64,000 nucleotides of DNA from Bradyrhizobium frederickii. GTDB lineage: Bacteria > Pseudomonadota > Alphaproteobacteria > Rhizobiales > Xanthobacteraceae. Where the stretch lies: assembly GCF_004570865.1 (NCBI RefSeq), contig NZ_SPQS01000011.1, positions 124,001 through 188,000 on the forward strand, read 5' to 3'. Position 1 is the stretch's first letter. Each line of letters opens with the position of its first letter. This document shows positions 50,411-59,504 of this stretch, one piece after another. Position numbers and translations under genes: made by a program. The notes beneath the pieces are model-generated. The model searched no databases. It saw only the letters and a list, made by a program, of their open reading frames with translations, and had not been told where the DNA came from.

Positions 50411-53308
50411 TCAGAAGCGCGTACTCTCCCGAGGAATCGGTTGCCCCCTCTCTTCGGAGGCCGCCGTTCCCCGCAGCTTGTCGAGCATGGTCTTGGCGCG
50501 GCGGAAGGGGACGGTTTCGAAGCCCTCCACGAATTTTCCAAGGGTTCGTTCCAGCTCCGCCGAAGCCTCTTTATTTCGGCCCTGTTGCCGCAGCATCTCC
50601 GCAAGGGCCTCTACTGCCCAAAGCTCCCAGCCGAGCGAGCCTTGATGACGTGAGATCGTGATCGCTTCGCGGAAGTGGCTCTCCGCCGATTCGGATTTTG
50701 TTCCCTCTAAAGATAGCAAAGTCGTGCCGTGGATCCGAAGAGCGTCCGGCAACAGCCAGAGCGCCTCGGCGGCCCTTATCCGTTCAAGTGATTCTGCTGA
50801 CGCCAAAACTGCCTCCTCCGGGCGGCCATCGGCGGCGAGAAGCACCCCCAATCGCCCGAGAAACGGGAGGGAAGCATTTTCGTACCGGGCATCGCTCAGC
50901 TTGGATATCGCTTCTCTCAAGTGTCGTTCGGCCTGTTCGAACTCTCCCTTCAGGAACAATAATCTGCCCTCGAACCCGATGGCCGAGAACAGGTAGCTTT
51001 GAATATCGTTGTCCTCAGCTACTTGCCTCATCCTACGGATGGCCGCACCAGCAAGGTCTAGCTCCTCTAACCTGAGAAACATCGCGCACCCGCACCAACT
51101 GAGCGCCTGGCAGATCGACGTCGGATTTCCGGTTTCTTCCGCCTCAGAATGTGCAGATAGGCATGCACTGAGTGTCTGATCAAAACGACCTTCACACCAA
51201 TGGACTCCCGTCATGACGCACTGCGCGTAAACCGAATGATTCAAGCCCCAGCGACCTACTTGGGATGGGCTTGCGTGGGTTCGGAAATAGGCATGAGCCT
51301 CGCGTGCGAGATTCAAGGCACTGGGGTATTCGGCATTGAAGTACAGCGACGCGCTCTTGACGCTTTTCAACATTGCAAGCGCCGTGGGCTCTCCGACGTC
51401 CGCAACAAGCTTCTCGATCCTTTTAGTTCCCTCCAATGCGCCCTTGAAGTCGCCGCGCCGATGCATGAAGAGGACGAGGCCCAGACGGGCCCTAAGCTCC
51501 CACTGCTGGTCGCGCAGGTGTCCGGCAAGCTCGATTGCCCTGTTCAACGCATCACGCGACTGGCTCGTCATGCCTTCGGTGAACATCACCGCGAGACCGA
51601 GGGCGGCCTTCAGGATCATCTCACTTCGCTCGCTCTCAACACTCGGCTCGAGAGCATCGATCGCTTTTGTTGTCCACCCGATGCACTCCGTCAGGAGCGA
51701 ATTTTCCAACCAGACAGGCACGGCGGCGGCCGCGAGCGCAACGCCCGCACCGTCTTGGCCGCTCGCCGAAAAAGCCCAGTTCAAGATTCCGCGCACGTTA
51801 TCGAGCTCAAGAACCGCGTCCCTGAGCGTTTCCACCCGGCTCGGCCCGTCGGCGCATTTTCGGAACATTTCGGCGAGGCAGGATGCAAGCCTGCTGGCGA
51901 GTTCGTTCCGCTCCGCTTTCTCGATCAGCTTGGCAAGGGCGAACGCCCTAGTGATCTCCAGCAGCCGAAACCTGACACCTTCGGTACCGACATCGACCGA
52001 GAGTAGCGACTTGCAGACCAGATCTGCAAGGATCGTCGCAGAGTCATCTTCGGTCGCCGGAATCACGGCAACAGCGGCTTCCAGCGTGAAACTACCGGCG
52101 AACACCCCAAGGCAGCGCAAGATGTATCGCTCGCGCTCGCTTAGCAGCTGATAGCTCCACTCGATAGCCGTCGCGATAGTGCGGTGTCGCGACGACGTAC
52201 CGCGGTGCGTATCCGCCAGTAGGCTCATGCGGTCCTTGAGCCTCGCGGCCAATCCCTTGACGCTGAAAGCGTCCACGCGCGCGGCGGTCAGCTCGATCGC
52301 GAGCGGGTTTCCGTCCAGTCCGCGGCATATCTGCGCCGCAAAAGCGGCGCTGGTGTCGTTGAGTTCGAAATTGTTCACAATGGCCGCTGCTCGTTCGACG
52401 AACAACTGGACCGCGGGGTAGGTCAATGCGCCCTTCAGGCTGAGATTCGCACCCGGAGGAGGCACATCCAGCGGGGGGAGGCGGCACACCTGTTCGCCCT
52501 GGATGCGCAGCGGCTCCCTGCTCGTCGTCAGCACCTTGATCTCGTTGCCACCACGGAGCAGCGCGGCAATCGCCGCCGCTGCGCCATCGATAAGGTGCTC
52601 GCAATTGTCAAAGACCAGAAGCAGGTTCTTATAGCGCAGGGCGGCGACGATCCCCGACAGGATGTCACTCGAACGGACATCGATGGGGAGCGCAGATGCG
52701 AGCGCGCTCGGAATCAGCGATTCGTTCGTGATCGAGCCAAGGTCGACTAGCCAAACGCCGTCGCGAAACTGTGGTAGCGCCGTTTCCGCTGCGCGGAGGG
52801 CTGTCGAAGTTTTTCCGATGCCCGGCGGCCCGACAATACTCACGAGGCGACCGTCGGCTAGTTTGCGCTTGATCGAGTCTAGCGCTTCCGCTCGCCCGAT
52901 CAGGCGGGTTAGTTGCGCCGGCAGGTTGTGCTTACGTGGAACTAGAAGGTCGGCTTCAGGACTTTCCTCTTCCAGGACCTTGATAGGGGCGACGAAGCGG
53001 TATCCGCGCCCCGGGCTGTTTACGATGTACTGATTTGCGGTCTCGTCTTCGCCGAGCGCGCGGCGCAGCGCCGCCACCTGAACGGTCAGGTTTGCCTCGA
53101 CAACGAAGGTGTTAGGCCAGGCGATCTCAATGAGTTCGCGCTTGCTTATCAGTTCCCCTGCGCGCTCGACCAGTGCGATCAGGATCTCGATAGCCTTGCT
53201 GCCCAAGCGAACGACGCGGTCACCCTCGGACAATATCCGCTTGGACGAGGAAAGGCGGAACGGTCCGAATAGAAACGTACGCTTTGGTCTCTCGTCGCGG
53301 TCGGACAT
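50411..53308 (-). CDS. Winged-helix regulator with NB-ARC/AAA-type ATPase and TPR-like repeats
   Basis: The 965-residue product starts with an OmpR-type winged helix (LFGPFRLSSSKRILSEGDRV, then SKRELIEIAWPNTFVVEANL, YIVNSPGRGYRFVAPI), followed by an NTPase with Walker A GPPGIGKT (residues 160-167), Walker B LLLVFDNCEHL and LTTSREPL. After about residue 480 it consists of helical repeats resembling TPRs. This plan matches the CadC/AfsR-like ATPase regulators common in Rhizobiales. Ligand and targets are unknown. It may act on the genes to its right, including the 53400 gene. Confidence 0.93.
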   Translation of the reverse strand: MSDRDERPKRTFLFGPFRLSSSKRILSEGDRVVRLGSKAIEILIALVERAGELISKRELIEIAWPNTFVVEANLTVQVAALRRALGEDETANQYIVNSPGRGYRFVAPIKVLEEESPEADLLVPRKHNLPAQLTRLIGRAEALDSIKRKLADGRLVSIVGPPGIGKTSTALRAAETALPQFRDGVWLVDLGSITNESLIPSALASALPIDVRSSDILSGIVAALRYKNLLLVFDNCEHLIDGAAAAIAALLRGGNEIKVLTTSREPLRIQGEQVCRLPPLDVPPPGANLSLKGALTYPAVQLFVERAAAIVNNFELNDTSAAFAAQICRGLDGNPLAIELTAARVDAFSVKGLAARLKDRMSLLADTHRGTSSRHRTIATAIEWSYQLLSERERYILRCLGVFAGSFTLEAAVAVIPATEDDSATILADLVCKSLLSVDVGTEGVRFRLLEITRAFALAKLIEKAERNELASRLASCLAEMFRKCADGPSRVETLRDAVLELDNVRGILNWAFSASGQDGAGVALAAAAVPVWLENSLLTECIGWTTKAIDALEPSVESERSEMILKAALGLAVMFTEGMTSQSRDALNRAIELAGHLRDQQWELRARLGLVLFMHRRGDFKGALEGTKRIEKLVADVGEPTALAMLKSVKSASLYFNAEYPSALNLAREAHAYFRTHASPSQVGRWGLNHSVYAQCVMTGVHWCEGRFDQTLSACLSAHSEAEETGNPTSICQALSWCGCAMFLRLEELDLAGAAIRRMRQVAEDNDIQSYLFSAIGFEGRLLFLKGEFEQAERHLREAISKLSDARYENASLPFLGRLGVLLAADGRPEEAVLASAESLERIRAAEALWLLPDALRIHGTTLLSLEGTKSESAESHFREAITISRHQGSLGWELWAVEALAEMLRQQGRNKEASAELERTLGKFVEGFETVPFRRAKTMLDKLRGTAASEERGQPIPRESTRF

Positions 53309-53399
53309 TCGTCAGTCGGCGTTGGATTCGCAAAGACCCTCATTACGCCTCCGACCGGAAGGTGTCCATCCGTCGGAATACGCTGCGCAAACAAAGCGA

Positions 53400-53828
53400 T
53401 CAGGGCAGATCGTCGCGCTGGACCTGCACGGCAACCGCTTGCCCGCGCGCCAGGATTGCGGTCATCGTGATGCGTTCGGCCTCGAGCACGGAGAGCGTCG
53501 CCAATTCTACCGCAATGGTCGCTGATTTCTCGATCAGATCGGCGCGGGCGTGAAGCTGTGCGGTCTGCCGCCTGCCGATCCACCGAGACACTTCCGGCGT
53601 CATCGCGGCGTCTTGATCGAGGCCGCCCAGCAGAGCCTGGCGCAATTCCGCGGCGCGCTCCGAAGACACGTTTGCCGTCGTGCGCAGTTCGTTCAACCGG
53701 CTGACGAACTCGGCTTCGTTCGTGACCGAGGACTCATCGAACAATTCGCTGATGTTGTTCAGGCACACCTGCAACCGAAACAAATGCAGGCGCAAATCTT
53801 CTCTGAATTGAGCCAAATTGCCGTTCAT
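53400..53828 (-). CDS. Helical cytoplasmic protein of unknown function
   Basis: The 142-residue product is almost entirely alpha-helical with heptad-like spacing (FREDLRLHLFRLQVCLNNIS, RLNELRTTANVSSERAAELR, HARADLIEKSATIAVELATL). No named domain is recognised. It lies 91 bp upstream of the winged-helix regulator on the same strand and diverges from an AraC gene. ATG 53828 is preferred with AGAGG a little far upstream; TTG 53858 is possible. Confidence 0.7.
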   Translation of the reverse strand: MNGNLAQFREDLRLHLFRLQVCLNNISELFDESSVTNEAEFVSRLNELRTTANVSSERAAELRQALLGGLDQDAAMTPEVSRWIGRRQTAQLHARADLIEKSATIAVELATLSVLEAERITMTAILARGQAVAVQVQRDDLP

Positions 53829-54092
53829 CAAATCTGGTACCTCTTTCGACGAGTGCAAGTCTTTCGCGTCGCAAGGTCACAGCCAAATAAAACCTTACAA
53901 ATTAAGCCCTCGATGCCGGAGCGAAGCAACTCTTTGGAACGATTTATTCGCCACGCGGCGGAGTGGGGATTAACAATGTTGCGCGCGTGCCTCGCGTACA
54001 ACCAAAGCAGAAATCACAGTCATCTTGCCCATTGCGAAGATAAGTCCGTGAAAAGCGTCCGAAATAGCCAGTCGGAGCTCGACGAGGCCTCG

Positions 54093-55019
54093 ATGATCGA
54101 AGACGCTGATCCCTCCTGCGACGGCTTTTTTGGTCGTCGGATCGCTATGTATCTCGGAATGGAGGGTGATTGTGTTCACAAGGTCAATCGGCATGGAAAG
54201 CTCGCGCTTGCAATTACGCGGTTGACCTGTACCCGTCGCGTTCACAAGCGGGCTGCCGCGATTCCCTCCGAGCCGGCTTTCAGCATTCTTCATCGGTTTC
54301 CGGATTTGGAGCTGCATTCACCAGGGCTCACCGATGGCCAGTTATCCAATGGACCGGTCGGTGCCGGAACTGTGAGCGTCACCGACCTCCGCGACAATCC
54401 GCGGTGCGAATTCAGAGGTCCGTTCGAAGGTATCCAATACTACGTCCCGCGCCGCGCACTTGACGACTTCGCGCACGAGAACAATGCAAAGCCGATCTCC
54501 ACCCTCGAGTGCACTCGCGATCGGTGCGATCCCTATTTGGCCAGGCTTTCAAGTGTTCTCCTGAGCGCCCTAGAGGAGGAGCGGGGTAACAATCAGCTCT
54601 TCGTTGATCAGCTTGGTATGACATTGCTCGCGCACTTTGCCCAGACGTACGGGGATCTTCGCTCGCGTGAGGGTGTTCACGAGGGCGGACTGGCGCCATG
54701 GCAGGAGCGTCGGGCCAAGGAGATCATGCGTGTTCGCCTTGCCAGCAGCCTGACGATCTCCCATATCGCTGCCGAGTGCAGGCTGACGCCGAGCCACTTC
54801 GCTCGCTGTTTCCGGCGCAGTACAGGGGTTGCGCCCCACGAGTATCTCTCTCAGCTCCGAGTCAAAGAGGCCAAGCGCCTTATGACGACTACCAAATTGC
54901 CGTTGGCAGATATCGCGCTGATCTGCGGGTTCGGTGATCAAAGCTACTTCGTGAGGGTTTTCTCCCGTAGAGTGGGAACGAGCCCTGGCGCCTGGCGTCG
55001 GGCTCGTTCTGAGGGATGA
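54093..55019 (+). CDS. AraC-family regulator, paralogue 2
   Basis: The 308-residue product aligns along its whole length with the regulator at 39331-40257, with conserved blocks FGRR...YLGMEGDC, AAIPSEPAFSIL, CEFRGPFEGIQYYVPRRALD, FVDQLGMTLLAHFAQTYGDL, LAPWQERRAKEIMR and an identical SPGAWRR...RSEG ending. The N-terminal sensor half has diverged more than the DNA-binding half, as expected after duplication with ligand change. GACGAGG precedes ATG 54093. Targets are unknown. Confidence 0.92.
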   Translation: MIEDADPSCDGFFGRRIAMYLGMEGDCVHKVNRHGKLALAITRLTCTRRVHKRAAAIPSEPAFSILHRFPDLELHSPGLTDGQLSNGPVGAGTVSVTDLRDNPRCEFRGPFEGIQYYVPRRALDDFAHENNAKPISTLECTRDRCDPYLARLSSVLLSALEEERGNNQLFVDQLGMTLLAHFAQTYGDLRSREGVHEGGLAPWQERRAKEIMRVRLASSLTISHIAAECRLTPSHFARCFRRSTGVAPHEYLSQLRVKEAKRLMTTTKLPLADIALICGFGDQSYFVRVFSRRVGTSPGAWRRARSEG

Positions 55020-55041
55020 GGGGACGTCGGTCGTGTTCCGA

Positions 55042-55424
55042 CTAACTCCAGGCGGAGAAGAGCCCGGACTGACGCGCGTTTCGCCGAGCTTCGTCGAAAT
55101 GGAGGAATCGCGATAGCTTCGCGCTACGACGCCGAAACCTGATGCCCGCCTCAGGACGAACTTGAACGGTCCGGCGATCAACATCTGCAGGATCGGCGTC
55201 AGGGCGTCCCACGGAATTCTGATGTTGCCCAAGACGCCGTCCGGACGGGCATTGAGCGAACCGAGCGCGATCGGCTTCAAATCCTTGCGCCGATCCCCCT
55301 CGAGATCGGACGAGGGCAGCAGCGAGATCTCCGCTTTGTCGGTTTGCAGGCCCGATGGCGTTAGCAGGCGACCCCTGACCGTAGCCGACGCTATCGGGCG
55401 AGCAACGGAAAATGATCTTCGCAA
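55042..55424 (-). pseudogene. Probable frameshifted hypothetical gene
   Basis: From 55424 one frame encodes KDLKPIALGSLNARPDGVLG then NIRIPWDALTPILQMLIAGP and FKFVL; continuity then appears to move to a neighbouring frame (EAGIRFRRRSAKLSRFLHF...) ending at 55042. The combined sequence recalls a short rhizobial protein family with WDAxxxxLxxGxFKFV...GTxxRRxxxxSFHFE, though I cannot name it. If no shift exists, the first frame runs on antisense to the AraC gene, which is less likely. Confidence 0.4.
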
Positions 55425-55457
55425 GTAGCATGTCGTTCACGAGCGAAGCTGGAAACG

Positions 55458-55736
55458 CTATCGGAGCCGCTCCACCTTCGCCGCCATATCGGGGACGCGG
55501 CTTACTCTGTAGGTCGCGTTGCTGCATTTGAGAACCCAGACCTCGTGGTCGGGCTTCGATCGCTTCGCGTCCTTCACTGCACTGAGCGGCTTGCCGCAAT
55601 CATTGCCTTGCATGCGTATCTGGGCAGCCAGCATGACCTGCGGCGTCTCCTCGATCGCGCGTGCGGGAGATCCCACGAGACTACTTCCCGAACTGCCGAC
55701 GGCCAGAGCCAGGACGATACCAACGAGCTTCGACAT
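55458..55736 (-). CDS. Small secreted protein
   Basis: The 92-residue product has a signal peptide ending ARAIE and a mature part with QVMLAAQIRMQGNDCGKPLS and a C-terminal HEVWVLKCSNATYRVSRVPD, with two cysteines. A strong GGGAGGG precedes the ATG. I recognise the sequence type as a conserved small rhizobial periplasmic protein without function. The remaining gap to 55937 shows nothing. Confidence 0.78.
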   Translation of the reverse strand: MSKLVGIVLALAVGSSGSSLVGSPARAIEETPQVMLAAQIRMQGNDCGKPLSAVKDAKRSKPDHEVWVLKCSNATYRVSRVPDMAAKVERLR

Positions 55737-55937
55737 ATATCCCTCCCTCTCGAACGCTGCAGGCCTTCTTTCTGGTCAACCGTGCTGTCGGTATTTCTAC
55801 CCGTCCTCGCAATAAGCGACGGGCTTGAGTGCCTTCAGAGCAACATCGAGTGTCAAATCTGAGGGTACATTACCGTAGAGCGAGACATTCTATCGCGGGT
55901 TGATACACTGTCATTTGCTGGCGGGGAGGACAAGCAA

Positions 55938-57011
55938 ATGACGCGATGCATCTCCGAACCAAAGTCTCGTTATCGGCTCATCCGCGCAGCTTTCGGCCTG
56001 GCTACGGCGATGGCCGGATTCTTGTCCGACGCTGCATATGCCGACGAGGACGGCGTCTCGTACTGGCTTCCGGGGCGTTTCAGCAGCCTCGCGGCAGTCC
56101 CCGCGGTCCCGGGCTGGTCGATGGCCGAGGTCTACTATCACACGACCGTGTCCGCCTTCGGTAACGCAGCCGCGGCAAGAGAAGTTCGCGTCGGCCGAAT
56201 CCCCGCTAACGTCAATGTCGATTTGAATCTGCGTCTAAACGCGCAGGCGGATCTTGTCCTGCTCAACCCAACCTATACGTTCGCGACGCCGGTGCTCGGC
56301 GGACAATTGGCGATCGGTATGACCGGCCTGTTTGGCCGATCCGCTGCAGCGCTCGATGGAACGCTGACAACGGCAGTTGGGCCCTTTGCGACAACACGCA
56401 CCGGCACCCTCTCCGATTCGGTCACCTCCATCGGCGACCTATATCCGCAGGTGACGCTGAAGTGGAACCCTGGCGTCCACAATTTCATGACCTATTTGAC
56501 CGGCGACATTCCGGTTGGCGCATACTCTGCAAATCGTCTTGCAAACCTTGGCATCGGTCACGGCGCGATTGACGGCGGCGGTGGCTACACCTATTTCAAT
56601 GAGAAACTGGGGCACGAACTTTCGGCGGTTGCCGGGGTCACCTACAATTTCAAGAACCCTGACACGCAGTACCAAAGTGGCATCGATTTCCACATCGATT
56701 GGGGCGCTTCGCAGTTTCTCTCGAAGCAGCTCTTCGTCGGGGTGGTCGGCTACTACTATCAACAGATCACGGACGATTTCGGCCAGCCCCCGATCCTGGG
56801 TGGTTTCCGGTCGCGCGTGGTGGGAGTCGGTCCTCAGATCGGATACCTGTTTCCGGTCGGCGACATGCAGGGATATCTGAACCTGAAAGGGTATGGCGAG
56901 TTTGCCGCAGAAAATCGGCCGGCTGGCTGGAACACGTGGCTGACTTTCTCGCTGTCGCCGATGGCGCCCTCGAGCACTGTGGCGCCGACGCGGCGAATAG
57001 CTACGAAATAA
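55938..57011 (+). CDS. SphA/MetA-type outer-membrane barrel protein
   Basis: The 357-residue product has a signal peptide ending DAAYA and a beta-barrel with DEDGVSYWLPGRFSSLAAVP, PGWSMAEVYYHTTVSAFGNA, FVGVVGYYYQQITDDFGQPP and a C-terminal NTWLTFSLSP. This pattern is the SphA / 'MetA-pathway of phenol degradation' porin family, associated with uptake of aromatic or hydrophobic compounds. It may serve the DUF1254 genes downstream, which often neighbour such porins. The start follows GGGGAGG. Confidence 0.85.
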   Translation: MTRCISEPKSRYRLIRAAFGLATAMAGFLSDAAYADEDGVSYWLPGRFSSLAAVPAVPGWSMAEVYYHTTVSAFGNAAAAREVRVGRIPANVNVDLNLRLNAQADLVLLNPTYTFATPVLGGQLAIGMTGLFGRSAAALDGTLTTAVGPFATTRTGTLSDSVTSIGDLYPQVTLKWNPGVHNFMTYLTGDIPVGAYSANRLANLGIGHGAIDGGGGYTYFNEKLGHELSAVAGVTYNFKNPDTQYQSGIDFHIDWGASQFLSKQLFVGVVGYYYQQITDDFGQPPILGGFRSRVVGVGPQIGYLFPVGDMQGYLNLKGYGEFAAENRPAGWNTWLTFSLSPMAPSSTVAPTRRIATK

Positions 57012-57442
57012 GAGAGGCACGCGGCGGTGCGACCAAATCACGCAGCGAAGTCGCTGCGCCACGGCACATGACAACTAAAAATCGCGGGAAATACTGCGAA
57101 GCAAAAGTCGTCGGGAATCAACAAGGTTTCCCGTAACATTGGCTAAGTCGCACGAGCTGCATTCTTCGAACGACTTGCTGCAGAGCGGGCGCGACGTGGA
57201 ACAAGATCATGGCCGGAGTTGGCGTGCTGTGCTAGCGTCGTGCTCGTAGAGGCTAACGAAATATTTTTTCGCACTCACGTTTAGCGACAAGCACCTTATC
57301 ACCAGCAAGACCAGCGCACCCGTTTCGATCTCTGCGGACGCCATGCAGCGTTTTCGGCAGGCGATGTTGCATGTCCTTCGCGACGGCCCTGTGGGATGAA
57401 GATCCCACGCATCATAGTGAAGGTCAGAAAGGGGTGTTCGAC
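57012..57442. other. Gap with a short hairpin
   Basis: No gene is supported. A perfect 7-bp stem GTGGGAT (57391-57397) and ATCCCAC (57402-57408) lies near its end. The right side leads into DUF1254 gene remnants. Confidence 0.45.
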
Positions 57443-57505
57443 ATGCTCCTGCGGGTCCCAAGACCGACTTTATCTTTCTGCCTTGCCGCGCTGTCGGCTC
57501 AGTGA
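57443..57505 (+). pseudogene. Start-and-signal-peptide stub of a DUF1254 gene
   Basis: A ribosome site (AAAGGGG) and the sequence TTCGACATGCT lead into MLLRVPRPTLSFCLAALSAQ and a stop. The leader and signal-peptide bases resemble the intact gene start at 57934 (GGATTCGACATGCTTCG...TTTCTCTTTGCCT). Directly after, at 57522-57541, comes a 20-base segment differing at one position from the hairpin that follows the intact gene (59412-59431). The body of the gene appears deleted. Confidence 0.45.
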
Positions 57506-57623
57506 AGGGTGAAGCGCCAGAGCTTTGGCGCCGACGTTCGATTTCTCGCCGGCCACCGATCGGCTGCTTGCAGACAAAATCACCGGGAAGCCTGCCGAAC
57601 CTCCCAAACAGGAGGAGGCAAAC

Positions 57624-57728
57624 ATGAAGCGTGCAAAACTGGTTCAGATCGCTGAATTGCTGGCAACGATGGTGTTGGAGGGTATGGAGGCAGACGTTGA
57701 GCAACACCGCCGGTCTCGCATTCCCTGA
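57624..57728 (+). pseudogene. Second 5' stub, possibly of a DUF1254 gene
   Basis: A very strong GGAGGAGG site (57611-57618) precedes ATG 57624, which encodes MKRAKLVQIAELLATMVLEG and 14 more residues before a stop. The N-terminus resembles the Tat/Sec leader of the DUF1254 protein at 59505 (MLTKRELLRTAAMTTITLAA). No homologous body follows, so it is either a truncated gene or a genuine miniprotein. The interval to 57933 shows no recognised gene. Confidence 0.4.
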
Positions 57729-57933
57729 AAACAATCGGTAGCCCACGGCGGCGGTCAAGCCGGAGATCGTGTCTTCGCTGTTCGTATCGAATTCCCGTGG
57801 CGCCATGCTGCAAAGCAATACGCTGAGACCTTCAATGTTCAGACCCTCGAAAGCGATCATGCCGACGGTAGGCAAGGTGAATTGAACGAAGTCGCAAATC
57901 AGAAATCGCCAAATCGTAAGAGGAGGATTCGAC

Positions 57934-59391
57934 ATGCTTCGAGGAATTCTGACGCTGATAATTTCTCTTTGCCTCGGCGCGGCGGCCGCGCCTGCCGCGC
58001 GGGCGCAGGGCACTGCATCGGCCATCAGCGAACAAGAGGCGCATGCCATCGCGGTGGATACCTATGTCTACTTTTACTCGCTGATGTCGATGGACATCAC
58101 GAGAAAGCAATTCACCAACGGCACGACCGATTTCCGAGGTCCGATGAATACCTTTGTCAACGTGCCGGAATACCCCCCGGCGGATTTCAAGGGCGTTGTG
58201 CGGTCGAACTTCGATACGCTGTATTCCGCCTCCTGGCTGGACATGACCAAGGAGCCCGTCGTCATCTCCGTACCAGATACAAATGGGCGCTACTATCTGC
58301 TGCCGATGCTCGACATGTGGACCGACGTCTTCGCATCGCCCGGCTGGCGAACGACCGGCACCAAGGCCGGCACGTTCCTGATCACACCCCCGGGCTGGCG
58401 GCCCGATCTGCGCGACAGGTTCGCGGAAGAATTCAGGCTTCCGAGCGACACCCAGCGCATCGAAGCGCCGACGCCCTATGTCTGGGTGATCGGCCGCACC
58501 AAGACGGATGGCCCGCCGGATTACGATGCCGTCCATAAGATTCAGGCCGGTTACAAGGTCACGTTGCTTTCCGAGTACGGCAAGACACCGAAGCCGGTCG
58601 AATTCAAGCCGGACCCAGGCGTCGACATGAAGACGCCGCCGAAGGTCCAGGTCGACACCATGTCGGCCGGCGTGTACTTCGCCAACGCCGCAGAGCTGCT
58701 CAAGCTTCACCCGCCGCACGTTACCGATGAGCCGATCGTCGCGCGGATGAAGAAGATCGGCATCGAGCCTGGCAAGAGTTTTGACATCGGCAAGCTCGAT
58801 CCGGTGTTGCAACGGGCACTGGAGACCGCACCGCAGGATGGCCAGAAGCTGATGGCATGGAAAGTGCCGACACTGGCGCGGGTCTCGAACGGCTGGTCGA
58901 TGAACACCGATACGATGGGTGTCTACGGCAACTACTATTTGAAGCGAGCCATCGTCGCCCAACTTGGGCTTGGCGCGAATCTGCCCGAGGATGCCATCTA
59001 TCCGCTCAATCTCGGCGACGAGACCGGCAAGCCGCTGGATGGAGCCAGCAAGTACACAATTACGTTTGAGAAGGGCGCCGCTCCGCCGGTCAATGCCTTC
59101 TGGTCGATCACGCTATACGACCCCGAAGGTTTCCAGGTCGGCAACGTGCTCAACCGTTTTGCGGTGAGCAGCTGGATGCCGTTCAAGTACAACGCAGACG
59201 GGTCGCTCGATATATTCTTCCAGAACGATAGTCCGGGCAAGGACAAGGATGCCAACTGGCTTCCGGCGCCGAAGGGAGCCTTCAATCTGACCATGCGCCT
59301 CTACAGCCCGAAGTCCGATGCGCTAACCGGAAAATGGAATCCGCCGCCGGTCGTGAAGACGCAGGCGGGAACGGTGGGCTTGGCCCAATAA
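57934..59391 (+). CDS. DUF1254/DUF1214 exported protein
   Basis: The 485-residue product has a signal peptide ending ARAQG, a DUF1254 half (about 40-170: AIAVDTYVYFYSLMSMDITR, SNFDTLYSASWLDMTKEPVV, YYLLPMLDMWTDVFASPG) and a DUF1214 half (about 370-475: NAFWSITLYDPEGFQVGNVL, DGSLDIFFQNDSPGKDKDAN, WLPAPKGAFNLTMRLYSPK). Function is unknown; the N- and C-terminal halves probably form one beta-rich unit. GAGGAGG precedes the ATG. An intact relative follows at 59505. Confidence 0.93.
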   Translation: MLRGILTLIISLCLGAAAAPAARAQGTASAISEQEAHAIAVDTYVYFYSLMSMDITRKQFTNGTTDFRGPMNTFVNVPEYPPADFKGVVRSNFDTLYSASWLDMTKEPVVISVPDTNGRYYLLPMLDMWTDVFASPGWRTTGTKAGTFLITPPGWRPDLRDRFAEEFRLPSDTQRIEAPTPYVWVIGRTKTDGPPDYDAVHKIQAGYKVTLLSEYGKTPKPVEFKPDPGVDMKTPPKVQVDTMSAGVYFANAAELLKLHPPHVTDEPIVARMKKIGIEPGKSFDIGKLDPVLQRALETAPQDGQKLMAWKVPTLARVSNGWSMNTDTMGVYGNYYLKRAIVAQLGLGANLPEDAIYPLNLGDETGKPLDGASKYTITFEKGAAPPVNAFWSITLYDPEGFQVGNVLNRFAVSSWMPFKYNADGSLDIFFQNDSPGKDKDANWLPAPKGAFNLTMRLYSPKSDALTGKWNPPPVVKTQAGTVGLAQ

Positions 59392-59401
59392 AAGTTGATT
59401 T

Positions 59402-59429
59402 GAACGCCGGCGCTTTGGCGCCGGCGTTC
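59402..59429 (+). terminator. Strong hairpin after the first DUF1254 gene
   Basis: GAACGCCGGCG (59402-59412) pairs perfectly with CGCCGGCGTTC (59419-59429) around CTTTGG. No T-run follows, so it may attenuate transcription or stabilise the upstream mRNA rather than terminate fully. A near copy of its right half is at 57522-57541. Confidence 0.6.
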
Positions 59430-59504
59430 GACCGCACCAGCACAAACATCCCTGGAAGACCGATCGTTCGAAGCTGAAGCGAGTTGATCCTGAAGGAGAT
59501 TCAC

